Source of the DNA: an uncultured Oscillospiraceae bacterium
GTDB taxonomy: Bacteria; Bacillota; Clostridia; Oscillospirales; Oscillospiraceae
Direction of reading: 5' to 3'
Length of the DNA stretch: 31,682 nucleotides
Assembly (NCBI GenBank): GCA_910588455.1
Contig: CAJUPG010000013.1
Span: 2,457-34,138 of the forward strand
Shown here: piece by piece, positions 15,550 through 23,059 of the stretch
Layout of the letters: each line of letters starts with the position of its first letter
How positions within the stretch are numbered: position 1 is the stretch's first letter
The notes under the pieces: generated by a model
Database searches by the model: none
Told to the model about the DNA's origin: nothing
The model's input: the letters and a program-made list of their open reading frames with translations, nothing else
Program-made: the position numbers and the translations under genes

Positions 15550-16359
15550 TTACCGGTCCAGCTGCTCCGCCAGCTGGGCAAAGACCTCCCGGTCCTCCTT
15601 CTCGATGGCCCCCACGTCAAAGGCCGCGGCCAGCTCCGGGTCGATGGGCAGACGGGCCAGAATGGGCAGGCCCAGCTCCGCCGCAACCGTCTCCAGGCGG
15701 CTCTCGCCAAACACCGCGTGCCTGCTTCCGCAGTCGGGGCACTGGAAATAGCTGTAGTTCTCAATCAGGCCCAGCACGGGGATGTTCATCATCTCTGCCA
15801 TGTGGACCGCCTTGGCGACGATCATGGACACCAGGTCCTGGGGAGAGGTGACCACAAGGATGCCCTCCACCGGCAGGGACTGGAACACGGTCAAGGGCAC
15901 GTCGCCGGTGCCGGGAGGCATATCCACAAACATAAAGTCAATGTCCCCCCACACCACGTCGGTCCAGAACTGGGTGACCACCCCGGCAATGACGGGGCCC
16001 CGCCAGACCACCGGGTCGGTCTCGCTGTTGGTGAGCAGGTTCAGGGACATGAGCTTCAGTCCGCCGGGGGTGACCGCCGGGTCGATGCCGTCGTCGGTGC
16101 CGGTGGCACGCTGGTGGACGTTAAAGGCGGTGGGGATAGAGGGGCCGGTGATGTCCGCGTCCAGAATGGCGGTTTTCCTGCCCCGCCTGGCCATAGCGGA
16201 GGCCAGGCAGGCGGTGACGGTGCTCTTCCCTACCCCGCCCTTGCCGCTGACCACGGCGATGACGTGCTTGATACTGGACTGGGCGTTGGCGGGGGCGCGT
16301 AAATCCCGCTCGCTGCAGCTCTGGCCGCAGGAGGAACAATCGTGGGTACAATCTGACAT
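15550..16359 (-). CDS. Mrp/NBP35-family iron-sulfur carrier ATPase
   Basis: Mrp/ApbC/NBP35 proteins are cytoplasmic MinD-like P-loop ATPases that carry iron-sulfur clusters to target proteins. The 269-residue protein has an N-terminal cysteine motif (C4, C8, C11, C15), a deviant Walker A GKGGVGKST at 39-47, DADITGPSIP as the A' motif, DMPPGTGD, and a CPDC pair (C207, C210) that in this family binds the bridging cluster. It begins with AAAGGAG upstream. It is the last gene of the maf-mreC-mreD-PBP2 block, 39 nt after the PBP2 stop, with no terminator between. In many Firmicutes the related ATPase MinD occupies this position. The usual name mrp/apbC is applied loosely, so the symbol is left blank. 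Confidence 0.9.
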   Translation of the reverse strand: MSDCTHDCSSCGQSCSERDLRAPANAQSSIKHVIAVVSGKGGVGKSTVTACLASAMARRGRKTAILDADITGPSIPTAFNVHQRATGTDDGIDPAVTPGGLKLMSLNLLTNSETDPVVWRGPVIAGVVTQFWTDVVWGDIDFMFVDMPPGTGDVPLTVFQSLPVEGILVVTSPQDLVSMIVAKAVHMAEMMNIPVLGLIENYSYFQCPDCGSRHAVFGESRLETVAAELGLPILARLPIDPELAAAFDVGAIEKEDREVFAQLAEQLDR

Positions 16360-16398
16360 TTTGATACAACTCCTTTGTTTTGCCTGGGTTCTTTTATT

Positions 16399-18591
16399 TT
16401 ACCGCACCAAGGTGTTTTCCGCAACAATTTCCTGCTGATTTTCCTGGACGGAGAAATAATACTCCAAAATCTCCGCCGCCATCCGGCCCAGGTCCGAGCC
16501 GCTTCCGCCGTGCTCCACGGCGATGGCCACGGCAATCTGGGGATCGTCGTAGGGGGCGAAGCACACGAACACGGCGTTGGACTCCGTCTCGGCGCTGACC
16601 TGGGCGGAACCCGTCTTGGCGCCCACCTGGATGCCCAGGTCCCGGAAATACATGGACACAGAACCGGTCTGGGTCAAAGACAGCATTCCGGCCTTCACCG
16701 CTTCCAGGTTTTCCGGCTTGATATCTATGGTCTCCACAATCTCCGGCTCGTAGGTATACAAAATCTGGGAGAAATCGTTGGATTTGACCTGCTTGAGCAG
16801 GTGGGCGGAATACCGGTTGCCCCCGTTGACCAGGGTGGCGATATAGTTTGCCAGCTGGAGGGGGCTGGCCTGGGTGCTCTCCTGGCCGATGGCGACGGAC
16901 AGCACTGCGCCCTCCTGCCACTTGCCGCCCAGGCTTTCAGTGAAGGCCGGCCCGGCCATCACGCCCTTGCTCTCCGGCAGCTCCACACCGGTCTTTTCCC
17001 CCAGGCCGAATTTCGCGGCATACGCGCCAAGGCGGTCTATGCCCAGCAGCCGCCCGATTTCATACATGAAATAGTTGCACGACACTTCAATCGCCTTGGT
17101 GACGTTAATACGTCCGTGCTGGCCTCCGTACTGGCGGCGGATCCAGCACATGGGCTGGGGGCTGTCGTAGTAGGTGTAGGTTCCGGTAGCGTTAATGATG
17201 GTTTTCGGAGTAATAATACCCTCCTCCAGCGCCGCGATGGAGGTTATCATCTTGAACGTGGAGCCGGGGGGATAGGTCCCCTGGAACGCCCGGTTCAGGA
17301 AGGGCTTTAGGGGATTTTCGCTGTTGGCCTGGATGTCCCGGGCGTAGTTGGGCAGGGAAAAAGTGGGGTAGGAGGCGGCCGCCAGAATTTCCCCGTTGTG
17401 TACGTCCACAATGACGCAGGCCGCGCCCTCCACTTCCTCGCTTTTCAGATTTTCCAGAGAGGAGGCCAGAATATCCTCCACCGCCTGCTGGAGCACGATG
17501 TCGATGGTGAGCACCACGTTGCTTCCAGCCTCCGGCTCCGTCTCCCAGGTTTGATTGACTACCTTCCCGGCATTGTTGCGCTCTACAATACGGACGCCGG
17601 GCTTGCCCCGCAGATCACTCTCAAAGGCCCGCTCGATGCCCTCCTTGCCCACTTTATCGTCCATTTCATAGCCGCCCTGCTCCTTGTAATACTCCCACTC
17701 GGCGGCGCTCATGGCGGCCACCCGGCCCAGCAGGTGGGCGGCGTACTCGGTGTTGTACTCCCGGACGGTGGTGGGCTCCACCACGACCCCGGCCAGGGAG
17801 TGCTCCTTTACCTTGGAGATAAAGTCGATATTCACGTCCTCTGCGAACACATAGGTCTCCCAATATATGTCACGCTGCCGCAGGTAGAGCTCGTACAGCA
17901 CCCCCGCCAGAATCCGGGCCTGATGGGGGTCCTCCTGGAGCAGCTCCTCCAGCCCGAAGCTTTCGCACAGGGAGGCCAGTATTTCCGCAGCGGTCGGGCC
18001 GTCCTTTTTGGGGTCCAGCTTTTTGGTGCGCCAGGCCTCCTCGCCTGCCGGAGTGAGGACCGCAGAGGTCTTGTCCTTGTTGGCATTGTAGGTATAGTCC
18101 ACATACTCCGTGTCGGGGAGGCACTTCAGCTTGATGGCCAGTCTGGCCAGCCGGCTGAGGGTGACGGTCAAATTGCCGTCCTCGTCCTCGGAGACCTCAT
18201 AATAGGGGGTATCCGTGGTGAAGCGGAAGGGGCGGCCCTGGGTGATGGGGAGCAGGGAGTCCGTCCACTCCACACCCTCCTCCTGGGCCAGGGCCATGAG
18301 CCGTTCAATGACCTCCAGGCGGTCGGTCTTTTCTTTCCCCATGGCGTCGAAATCCAGCGTGACCTGGTAAACCACCCGGTTGGACACCAGAACCCGGCCG
18401 TAGCGGTCCAGAATCTGCCCCCGGGCGGCCTCCACCGTCTCGGTCTCCTGAATTTTATGATTGGCCCGGGCGGCCAGACTGGGGCCCTGGACCACCTGCA
18501 CGTCATACAAGGCGGAGCCCAGCCAGAGCAGGACCAGGGCCAGAGCAAGCACCACGCCCCACACCCGCCGGTGAAATTGTCTACTGTCCAT
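16399..18591 (-). CDS. mrdA: Penicillin-binding protein 2, elongation transpeptidase
   Basis: A class B penicillin-binding protein that cross-links new peptidoglycan during elongation together with a SEDS glycosyltransferase. The 730-residue protein has one N-terminal membrane anchor (about 11-30), a long dimer/pedestal domain with ARGQILDRYGRVL, and a transpeptidase domain with the three active-site motifs: SxxK at S444-K447 (STFK), SxN at S504-N506 (SCN), and KTG at K659-G661. An extra stretch of about 130 residues (roughly 90-240) enlarges the pedestal, as in other clostridial PBP2s. The ATG is preceded by GGGGAG. It follows mreD by 12 nt. The symbol is the general one for this family; pbpA is also used. 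Confidence 0.92.
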   Translation of the reverse strand: MDSRQFHRRVWGVVLALALVLLWLGSALYDVQVVQGPSLAARANHKIQETETVEAARGQILDRYGRVLVSNRVVYQVTLDFDAMGKEKTDRLEVIERLMALAQEEGVEWTDSLLPITQGRPFRFTTDTPYYEVSEDEDGNLTVTLSRLARLAIKLKCLPDTEYVDYTYNANKDKTSAVLTPAGEEAWRTKKLDPKKDGPTAAEILASLCESFGLEELLQEDPHQARILAGVLYELYLRQRDIYWETYVFAEDVNIDFISKVKEHSLAGVVVEPTTVREYNTEYAAHLLGRVAAMSAAEWEYYKEQGGYEMDDKVGKEGIERAFESDLRGKPGVRIVERNNAGKVVNQTWETEPEAGSNVVLTIDIVLQQAVEDILASSLENLKSEEVEGAACVIVDVHNGEILAAASYPTFSLPNYARDIQANSENPLKPFLNRAFQGTYPPGSTFKMITSIAALEEGIITPKTIINATGTYTYYDSPQPMCWIRRQYGGQHGRINVTKAIEVSCNYFMYEIGRLLGIDRLGAYAAKFGLGEKTGVELPESKGVMAGPAFTESLGGKWQEGAVLSVAIGQESTQASPLQLANYIATLVNGGNRYSAHLLKQVKSNDFSQILYTYEPEIVETIDIKPENLEAVKAGMLSLTQTGSVSMYFRDLGIQVGAKTGSAQVSAETESNAVFVCFAPYDDPQIAVAIAVEHGGSGSDLGRMAAEILEYYFSVQENQQEIVAENTLVR

Positions 18592-18603
18592 TTCCGTCTC
18601 CCC

Positions 18604-19116
18604 TCAGGCCAGACGGGTTCCGCCCACCCGGCGGCAGACGGCCCGGAAGATGAGATACACCAGGGGCGTCCAGGCCAGGGAGTAGAGAATCTCCGGCGCG
18701 GCCACCCGCAGCATGGAGGCCCACCCGGCGCTGCGCACGAACAGCCGCACCGCAATCCGCCACAGGTCGATGGCCACCAAAGCTCCGGCGGAGCACAGCA
18801 GACACCCTAAAAAGGACTGGGACAGGGCGTATTGGGCGGCGGCGCCCGTCAACAGCCCCACCAGAGTCATGCCGATTACCATGATACCCGTTCCGCTGGG
18901 GTAGGCCAGGGCCCACAGGAGGCCCACACCCAGGCCGAAGCCGGCCCCGGCCCGGCTCCCCTCCAGCACCGCCACGGTCACCGCCGCCAGGGGCAGCAGC
19001 ATGGGCCGGATGCCGAAGAGGGGGTAACGGTTCAGAATGCACGCGTCCAGCAGCCAGATGGGCAGCAGCGCCAGGGCGTATACGGACCATTTACGAAATA
19101 AAGCTTGTCGGGTCAA
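18604..19116 (-). CDS. mreD: Rod-shape protein MreD
   Basis: MreD is a small integral membrane protein of the elongation complex. The 170-residue product is strongly hydrophobic with about five or six membrane segments, matching the family in length, position (between mreC and PBP2) and the N-terminal pattern of a short cytoplasmic start followed by LLDACILNRYPLFGIRPMLLP. The start codon is TTG at 19116, with GGGAGGAG ending 4 nt upstream; no ATG of comparable support is available. Sequence conservation in MreD is low, so the name rests mainly on gene order and topology. Confidence 0.85.
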   Translation of the reverse strand: MTRQALFRKWSVYALALLPIWLLDACILNRYPLFGIRPMLLPLAAVTVAVLEGSRAGAGFGLGVGLLWALAYPSGTGIMVIGMTLVGLLTGAAAQYALSQSFLGCLLCSAGALVAIDLWRIAVRLFVRSAGWASMLRVAAPEILYSLAWTPLVYLIFRAVCRRVGGTRLA

Positions 19117-19130
19117 TGTGCTCCTCCCAA

Positions 19131-19973
19131 TTATTCCACTACATCAAAGTCCTTGATGATAAACACTTCAATCAAACCGTCCAGCTCCACGCTGGGCTCT
19201 ACAATGGCGTACCGGGACATACCGGCGGCGTCGTTGAACACCCCCTGCACCCGGCCCACCACCAGTCCGGCGGGGTAGATCCCGCCCAGGCCGGAGGTGA
19301 GCACTTCGTCCCCTGCCACCAGGCCCGCGCCCTCGGGCAGATAGCCCAGCCGCAGCAGCCCCTGGTTCATCAGATCAAAATCTCCCTCCAGAATCCCGGC
19401 GCTGTAGGTCCGGGTGACCACGCCGCCCACCTCAATAGAGGTATCAATCAGCGTCGCCACAGTGGAGGAAATGAGGGAGGTCTCGGACACCACCCCCACC
19501 AGTACGCCGGACTCGGTAATCACGCAGTCCCCCGCCTCCACTCCGGCGGCGGAACCCTTGCTGATGGTCAGGGTGGACTCCCAGTTGGAGGTGGAGCGGG
19601 CGGTAATTTTCGCCGACTCAAAGTCGAAGTCCTTGCGCTGCTCCCGCAGCTCCAGCAGGCGGCGGAGCTGCTCGTTTTCCTTCAGGGCCTCCTCGCCCTG
19701 GCGGGCCTGCTCCTCCAGCTCTGCCACCCGGCGGCGCAGGGAGGACAGCTCGTCCTCCAGCTCCCCGTAATGAAACACATAGCCGTAAACCCCCTCCGCC
19801 CAGTCCAGGGCGGCGCTGACGCCGTTTTTAAAGGGGGCGGTGAGGGTGTTGGCCAGATTGGACAGGGGGTCGGTGCTGCCGCTGAGAAGGACGGAGGCCA
19901 GCCCCAGCAGAATACTCAGCAGCAGGGCGATGAGCAGCAGCCAAAAGCCGTTGTCCCGGAAAAAATCTTTCAA
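19131..19973 (-). CDS. mreC: Rod-shape protein MreC
   Basis: MreC is a bitopic extracytoplasmic scaffold that activates PBP2. From the TTG at 19973 it has 280 residues: a short cytoplasmic KDFFRDNG, a membrane anchor (about 10-30), a coiled coil (about 65-110, with HYGELEDELSSLRRRVAELEEQ and ENEQLRRLL), and two beta domains with the family's SGVLVGVV and DEVLTSGLGGIYPAGLVVG elements. The upstream in-frame ATG at 20048 is rejected because it would put a Gly/Pro stretch before the anchor; AGGAGG is placed 7 nt before the TTG. The TTG overlaps the maf stop as TTGA, indicating translational coupling. Confidence 0.92.
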   Translation of the reverse strand: MKDFFRDNGFWLLLIALLLSILLGLASVLLSGSTDPLSNLANTLTAPFKNGVSAALDWAEGVYGYVFHYGELEDELSSLRRRVAELEEQARQGEEALKENEQLRRLLELREQRKDFDFESAKITARSTSNWESTLTISKGSAAGVEAGDCVITESGVLVGVVSETSLISSTVATLIDTSIEVGGVVTRTYSAGILEGDFDLMNQGLLRLGYLPEGAGLVAGDEVLTSGLGGIYPAGLVVGRVQGVFNDAAGMSRYAIVEPSVELDGLIEVFIIKDFDVVE

Positions 19974-20575
19974 GACCGCGCCTCCTGTTCCGCCGCCAGG
20001 GCCAGGGGGTCCACCCCGAACCGGGCCAGCATCCGGCCCAGCCGGCAAACCGGCAGGCCCATGACCGTATAATAATCCCCCACGATGCCCTCCACAAACA
20101 GACAGCCATAGCCCTGGACGCCGTAGGCCCCGGCCTTGTCCATGGGCTCGCCGGTGGCGATGTAGGCGGCAATCTCCTGGGGGGACAGGGGGCGGAAGCG
20201 GACCTGTGCGGACTCCCCCTCCACCAGCTCCACGTCGTTTTGCCGCACGGCGACTCCGGTGCAGACCGTATGCTGCCGCCCGGAGAGCTTTTGGAGCATC
20301 TCCGCAGCCTCTGCGGGGGAATGGGGTTTGCCGAGAATCTCGCCGTCAATGGCGACGACGGTATCGGCGGCGATGACAATCGCGTCCGGGGGGACGCGGG
20401 CTGCCACCTCCCGGGCCTTCTGCTGGGCCAGGGCCTTTACCAGCCGCCCGGCGGGGAGGGTGGGGTCTGTCTGCTCCTCCTCCCGGGCGGGGATTACGTC
20501 AAAATGCGGGATTCCCATCCGCGCCAGCAGCTCCCGGCGGCGGGGGGATTGGGATGCAAGAATAATATTGGGCAT
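19970..20575 (-). CDS. maf: Maf nucleoside triphosphate pyrophosphatase
   Basis: Maf proteins hydrolyse non-canonical nucleoside triphosphates (dTTP/UTP class in the closest group) and influence septum formation in B. subtilis. The 201-residue protein begins with MPNIILASQSPRRRELL, contains the conserved ADTVV with the catalytic Asp, and the GKPHSPAEAAEML and GEPMDKAGAYGVQG stretches. The ATG at 20575 follows GGAGG by about 8 nt. It is the first clear gene of the cell-wall block and overlaps mreC by 4 nt; in many Firmicutes it lies directly before mreB, which is missing here. No clear promoter is seen in the 44 nt upstream, so it may be co-transcribed with the XRE gene. Confidence 0.93.
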   Translation of the reverse strand: MPNIILASQSPRRRELLARMGIPHFDVIPAREEEQTDPTLPAGRLVKALAQQKAREVAARVPPDAIVIAADTVVAIDGEILGKPHSPAEAAEMLQKLSGRQHTVCTGVAVRQNDVELVEGESAQVRFRPLSPQEIAAYIATGEPMDKAGAYGVQGYGCLFVEGIVGDYYTVMGLPVCRLGRMLARFGVDPLALAAEQEARS

Positions 20576-20619
20576 GGGGGACCTCCAAAAAATTTAAGAC
20601 AGGGATCAATGCAAGGGGA

Positions 20620-20850
20620 CTATTTTCTGGGCTTGGGATTATCGGTCAAGCCCAGCAGATAGTCGGAAGAAACCTTAAAATGCTGGCACAGAAGGACAAT
20701 CCGCTCCGGGGAGGTGGTTCTGTGCCCTCTTTCAATTTCGCTGATATGACTGACACGTACATCCAAAAGCTGCGCAAGGTCCGACTGGACCTCATTCTTT
20801 TTTTGGCGCAGTTCACGAATGCGTTCACCAAATAGTTCTTTTGAAAACAT
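20620..20850 (-). CDS. Small XRE-family transcriptional regulator
   Basis: A 76-residue protein that is essentially one Cro/CI-type helix-turn-helix domain: FGERIRELRQKKN, then SDLAQLLDVRVSHISEIERGHRT (about 23-44) as the DNA-binding unit, and a C-terminal SSDYLLGLTDNPKPRK tail that is common in this family. The open frame begins further upstream, but the ATG at 20850 is preferred because AGAGGA lies 7 nt before it and the family starts here. It faces away from a broken DUF6809-like gene; a palindrome covers their common promoter region and is its likely operator. Downstream, maf starts 44 nt away on the same strand, so readthrough into the cell-wall operon is possible. Its signal is unknown. 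Confidence 0.88.
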   Translation of the reverse strand: MFSKELFGERIRELRQKKNEVQSDLAQLLDVRVSHISEIERGHRTTSPERIVLLCQHFKVSSDYLLGLTDNPKPRK

Positions 20851-20861
20851 ATAAAATCCTC

Positions 20862-20890
20862 TTGACAAATTTACCTTTTTAGAGTAAAAT
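20862..20890 (+). promoter_or_regulatory. Promoter of the DUF6809-like gene
   Basis: TTGACA (20862-20867) and TAAAAT (20885-20890) have an exact 17-nt spacer. It directs plus-strand transcription about 30 nt before the ATG at 20926. The -10 falls inside the palindrome listed next. Confidence 0.8.
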
Positions 20891-20904
20891 AAATACACTA
20901 AAAA
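20876..20904. promoter_or_regulatory. Palindromic operator between the XRE and DUF6809-like genes
   Basis: TTTTTAGAGTA (20876-20886) and TACACTAAAAA (20894-20904) are inverted repeats matching at 10 of 11 positions with a 7-nt AT spacer. It overlaps the -10 of the plus-strand promoter and lies about 30 nt upstream of the XRE start on the other strand, so the regulator could control both genes. Confidence 0.7.
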
Positions 20905-20925
20905 GGGAAAAGAGCGTGTACTTGC

Positions 20926-21189
20926 ATGAATGATATTCTATCAAAGCTTTTCCACGGCGACTACTATCCTACGCCATTTCTCACAAAAAAACAACAGGAA
21001 CTTACAAAATAGCTCATGTCCTATCAGGACGGGGTAGCGCGCTGGCTGGGACTTGATTTTTTAGATGAAATGGAGGAATTGCAGGGAGAAATTCACGAGA
21101 TTTCCCAGGAAAAGGCGTTCTCCGACGGCTTCCGCCTGGGGGCCCGCCTCATGCTGGAGGCCCTTACCCCTCCATCTGAGCCCAGTTAG
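20926..21189 (+). pseudogene. DUF6809-like small protein gene interrupted by in-frame TAG
   Basis: One reading frame runs from the ATG at 20926 to a TAG at 21187, broken only by a TAG at 21010-21012, codon 29. The first part reads MNDILSKLFHGDYYPTPFL and continues to codon 28; the second part contains EMEELQGEIHEISQEKAF and ends with SDGFRLGARLMLEA, the signature end of short clostridial proteins of the DUF6809 type, whose starts resemble LFxGxxxP. A single base change from CAG or AAG would restore a protein of 87 residues. No ribosome binding site supports the ATG at 21016 after the stop. The promoter and operator upstream look intact. It overlaps the 3' end of the opposite DUF2262 gene by 26 nt. 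Recent inactivation is the simple reading; amber readthrough is the other. Confidence 0.65.
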
Positions 21190-21991
21190 GCCCCTCCTGC
21201 AAATTGCCCGTCACATGGATGGAGTGGCCGTAAAACATCTCCCCGTCGTCGAACCAGAACTCAAATTCCCCGTCCGGCGCGACCTGAATGGCCGCCAGCT
21301 CCATACGGGCGATAAAGTCCTCTGGGGACAGCTCCTCCTCCCCTTCGGCCCAGTCGTTGGCCAGTCCGGTCAGCTCCCCGGCGGCGTATTCCCGCACCCG
21401 CCGGTCCCAGCCCTCCGCGTCCGCCAGCAGGGCCCGGGCCGTCTCCTGGGCCTTCGCCATCTCCTCAGGCTCCCCCTGGTCAAAGTCCAGCACAGCCTTG
21501 GCTCCGCACCAGTCGATTTCCGCCTCAAACCACTTCACCCGGCGGTCCAGGGTAAAGGTCCCCAGGCCCTCCGCCTCCAGGGTCACCGGCTTTTTCAGCT
21601 CCTCTAAAATGGCCTTCAGGTCCGGGTCGAACCCCGGCTCCGGCAGGTTCAGCAGCAGCATGGACTTGCCGTCCTTGGCCAGCCGGGCCTGGAATTTGAC
21701 GATGAAGTTGGGGGGTGTGCGCTGGCGTAAATAGTCCAGCAGGCTGTTGTCCGCCAGGATGAACAGGGGGATTTCCTCCCGGTGGATGTCCGGAGCGTCC
21801 TCCTCCATCCAGGCCGCCAGGCCGATGCTGGCCTGCCAGAAGCTGCCCCGCTTGACTCCGCCAAAGCCCACCGGCCCGGTTACCGCAAGGATGTCCAATT
21901 CCTCCGTCTGGTAGTCCGCCGCAAATCTTTTTAGCTCCGCGTCCAATCTGGGCTCGGTTCTTTTTTTGTCCTTTTTCGGAAATCCAAACAT
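21164..21991 (-). CDS. DUF2262-domain protein of unknown function
   Basis: A 275-residue soluble, acidic protein with no signal peptide or membrane segment. The first half (1 to about 150) is a divergent domain with ELDILAVTGPVGFGGVKRG and SIGLAAWMEEDAPDIHREEIPLFIL; the second half (about 155-275) has the form seen in DUF2262 proteins: a strand FTLDRRVKWFEAEIDWCG, a long helix, and the end FEFWFDDGEMFYGHSIHVTG. No catalytic motif is recognised. The start lies 3 nt past the dut stop, without a good separate ribosome binding site, implying coupling to dut. It ends the zapA operon and runs into the opposing broken small gene. The DUF2262 assignment is from memory of its C-terminal pattern. Confidence 0.75.
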   Translation of the reverse strand: MFGFPKKDKKRTEPRLDAELKRFAADYQTEELDILAVTGPVGFGGVKRGSFWQASIGLAAWMEEDAPDIHREEIPLFILADNSLLDYLRQRTPPNFIVKFQARLAKDGKSMLLLNLPEPGFDPDLKAILEELKKPVTLEAEGLGTFTLDRRVKWFEAEIDWCGAKAVLDFDQGEPEEMAKAQETARALLADAEGWDRRVREYAAGELTGLANDWAEGEEELSPEDFIARMELAAIQVAPDGEFEFWFDDGEMFYGHSIHVTGNLQEGPNWAQMEG

Positions 21992-21994
21992 TGC

Positions 21995-22444
21995 TCACAC
22001 CCCCGTGGAACCAAACCCGCCGGCGCCCCGCCGGGTCTCGTCCAAGTCGTCCACCATACAGAGCTGCGCCTGTATCACCGGCGTAATCATCAACTGGGCG
22101 ATCCGGTCCCCGGGCTGGACCGTATAATCCGATTCCCCGGAGTTTTGAAGCCCGACCATGATTTCACCTCTGTAATCGCTGTCAATAACGCCCACGCAGT
22201 TGGCGGGGGCAATGCCGTGCCTGATTCCAAGCCCGCTCCGGGCGTACACCAGGGCCACATAGTCCGCCGACGGCAGGGCGATGGCCAGACCGGTGGGGAT
22301 GGTTTTCCGGCCTCCCGCCGGAATGACGGCGGGCTCGTCCAGACAGGCGTGCAAATCCATAGCCGCCGCGCCGGGGGTGGCGTAAAAGGGCGCGGGGATT
22401 TCCCGGCCGATTTTCGGGGACAGGGCTTTTATATTCAACTGCAT
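21995..22444 (-). CDS. dut: dUTP diphosphatase
   Basis: Dut hydrolyses dUTP to dUMP, keeping uracil out of DNA and feeding thymidylate synthesis. The 149-residue trimeric-type enzyme shows all five motifs: AAAMDLHA (26-33), ARSG (68-71), GVIDSDYRGE (85-94) with the catalytic aspartate, PGDRIAQ (111-117), and the Gly-rich RRGAGGFGSTG (138-148) near the end. Two ATGs are adjacent; the one at 22444 is preferred since AGGAGG is 6 nt before it, against 3 nt for the ATG at 22447. The ribosome binding site overlaps the stop of the nitroreductase gene. Confidence 0.95.
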   Translation of the reverse strand: MQLNIKALSPKIGREIPAPFYATPGAAAMDLHACLDEPAVIPAGGRKTIPTGLAIALPSADYVALVYARSGLGIRHGIAPANCVGVIDSDYRGEIMVGLQNSGESDYTVQPGDRIAQLMITPVIQAQLCMVDDLDETRRGAGGFGSTGV

Positions 22445-22454
22445 CATATTCCTC

Positions 22455-23045
22455 CTAAGTGCGCCACTCCACCAGATGGTCGAAGTCTTTCCGGGGCCGG
22501 GGGGGCGGGGATTCGTCGGGATAGCCCAGCGCCATCGCCGCAATCAGCTGTCCCTGGACGTGGAGCCAGGCGTTGAGCTCTTCAAACGCGAAATAAGTAT
22601 CGCAGATCCACAGGCTGCCCAGTCCCATCCGGGAGGCGGCCAGGGACATATTCTCCATGCAGGCCCCGATGGACTGGGCGTTGCACAGCTCAAAAATCCG
22701 CTGTTCCGGGGTAAGGGGCTGGTCCAGCGGCAGGCCCAGGGTGTTGGCCACCAGAATCACCGCCGGAGCCTGGGCCATAATGTCCCGGGTCCGGACCGCG
22801 CCCGTTAAGTATTGGGTGCTGCCGGGGAGCAGAGGATGCTGGGCCTCCCGCTGGAGTCCCGCGTCCATGGCGGAGAGCATCTCCGCCTTGGCGGCCCCGG
22901 CGCACACTACAAACCGCCAGGGCTGGCGGTTCTTGGAGGACGGGGCCTGACACCCCGCCCGGAGCACCAGGGCAATGGTTTTGGGGGAAATGGGAGTGTT
23001 CTTGTATTTGCGGATACTGCGCCGCTCCTGAATCGCAGTCAACAT
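22455..23045 (-). CDS. Nitroreductase-family flavoprotein
   Basis: A 196-residue FMN-dependent oxidoreductase of the nitroreductase superfamily. It begins with the FMN-phosphate motif RRSIRKY (8-14), followed by APSSKNRQPWRFVV, and has the ENMSLAASRMGLGSLWI helix and LGYPDE near the end, both typical. The ATG at 23045 is chosen since GGAG lies 8 nt before it; upstream frame lies inside the preceding gene end. It follows the U32 gene by 14 nt. Members reduce nitro compounds, quinones or flavins; the native substrate cannot be told. Confidence 0.9.
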   Translation of the reverse strand: MLTAIQERRSIRKYKNTPISPKTIALVLRAGCQAPSSKNRQPWRFVVCAGAAKAEMLSAMDAGLQREAQHPLLPGSTQYLTGAVRTRDIMAQAPAVILVANTLGLPLDQPLTPEQRIFELCNAQSIGACMENMSLAASRMGLGSLWICDTYFAFEELNAWLHVQGQLIAAMALGYPDESPPPRPRKDFDHLVEWRT

Positions 23046-23059
23046 ACAGTCATCTCCTC

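Noticed and set aside
17398..18810. A 470-codon plus-strand frame opposite PBP2 and mreD
   Set aside because: Spans two recognised minus-strand genes and shows no domain or start signal.
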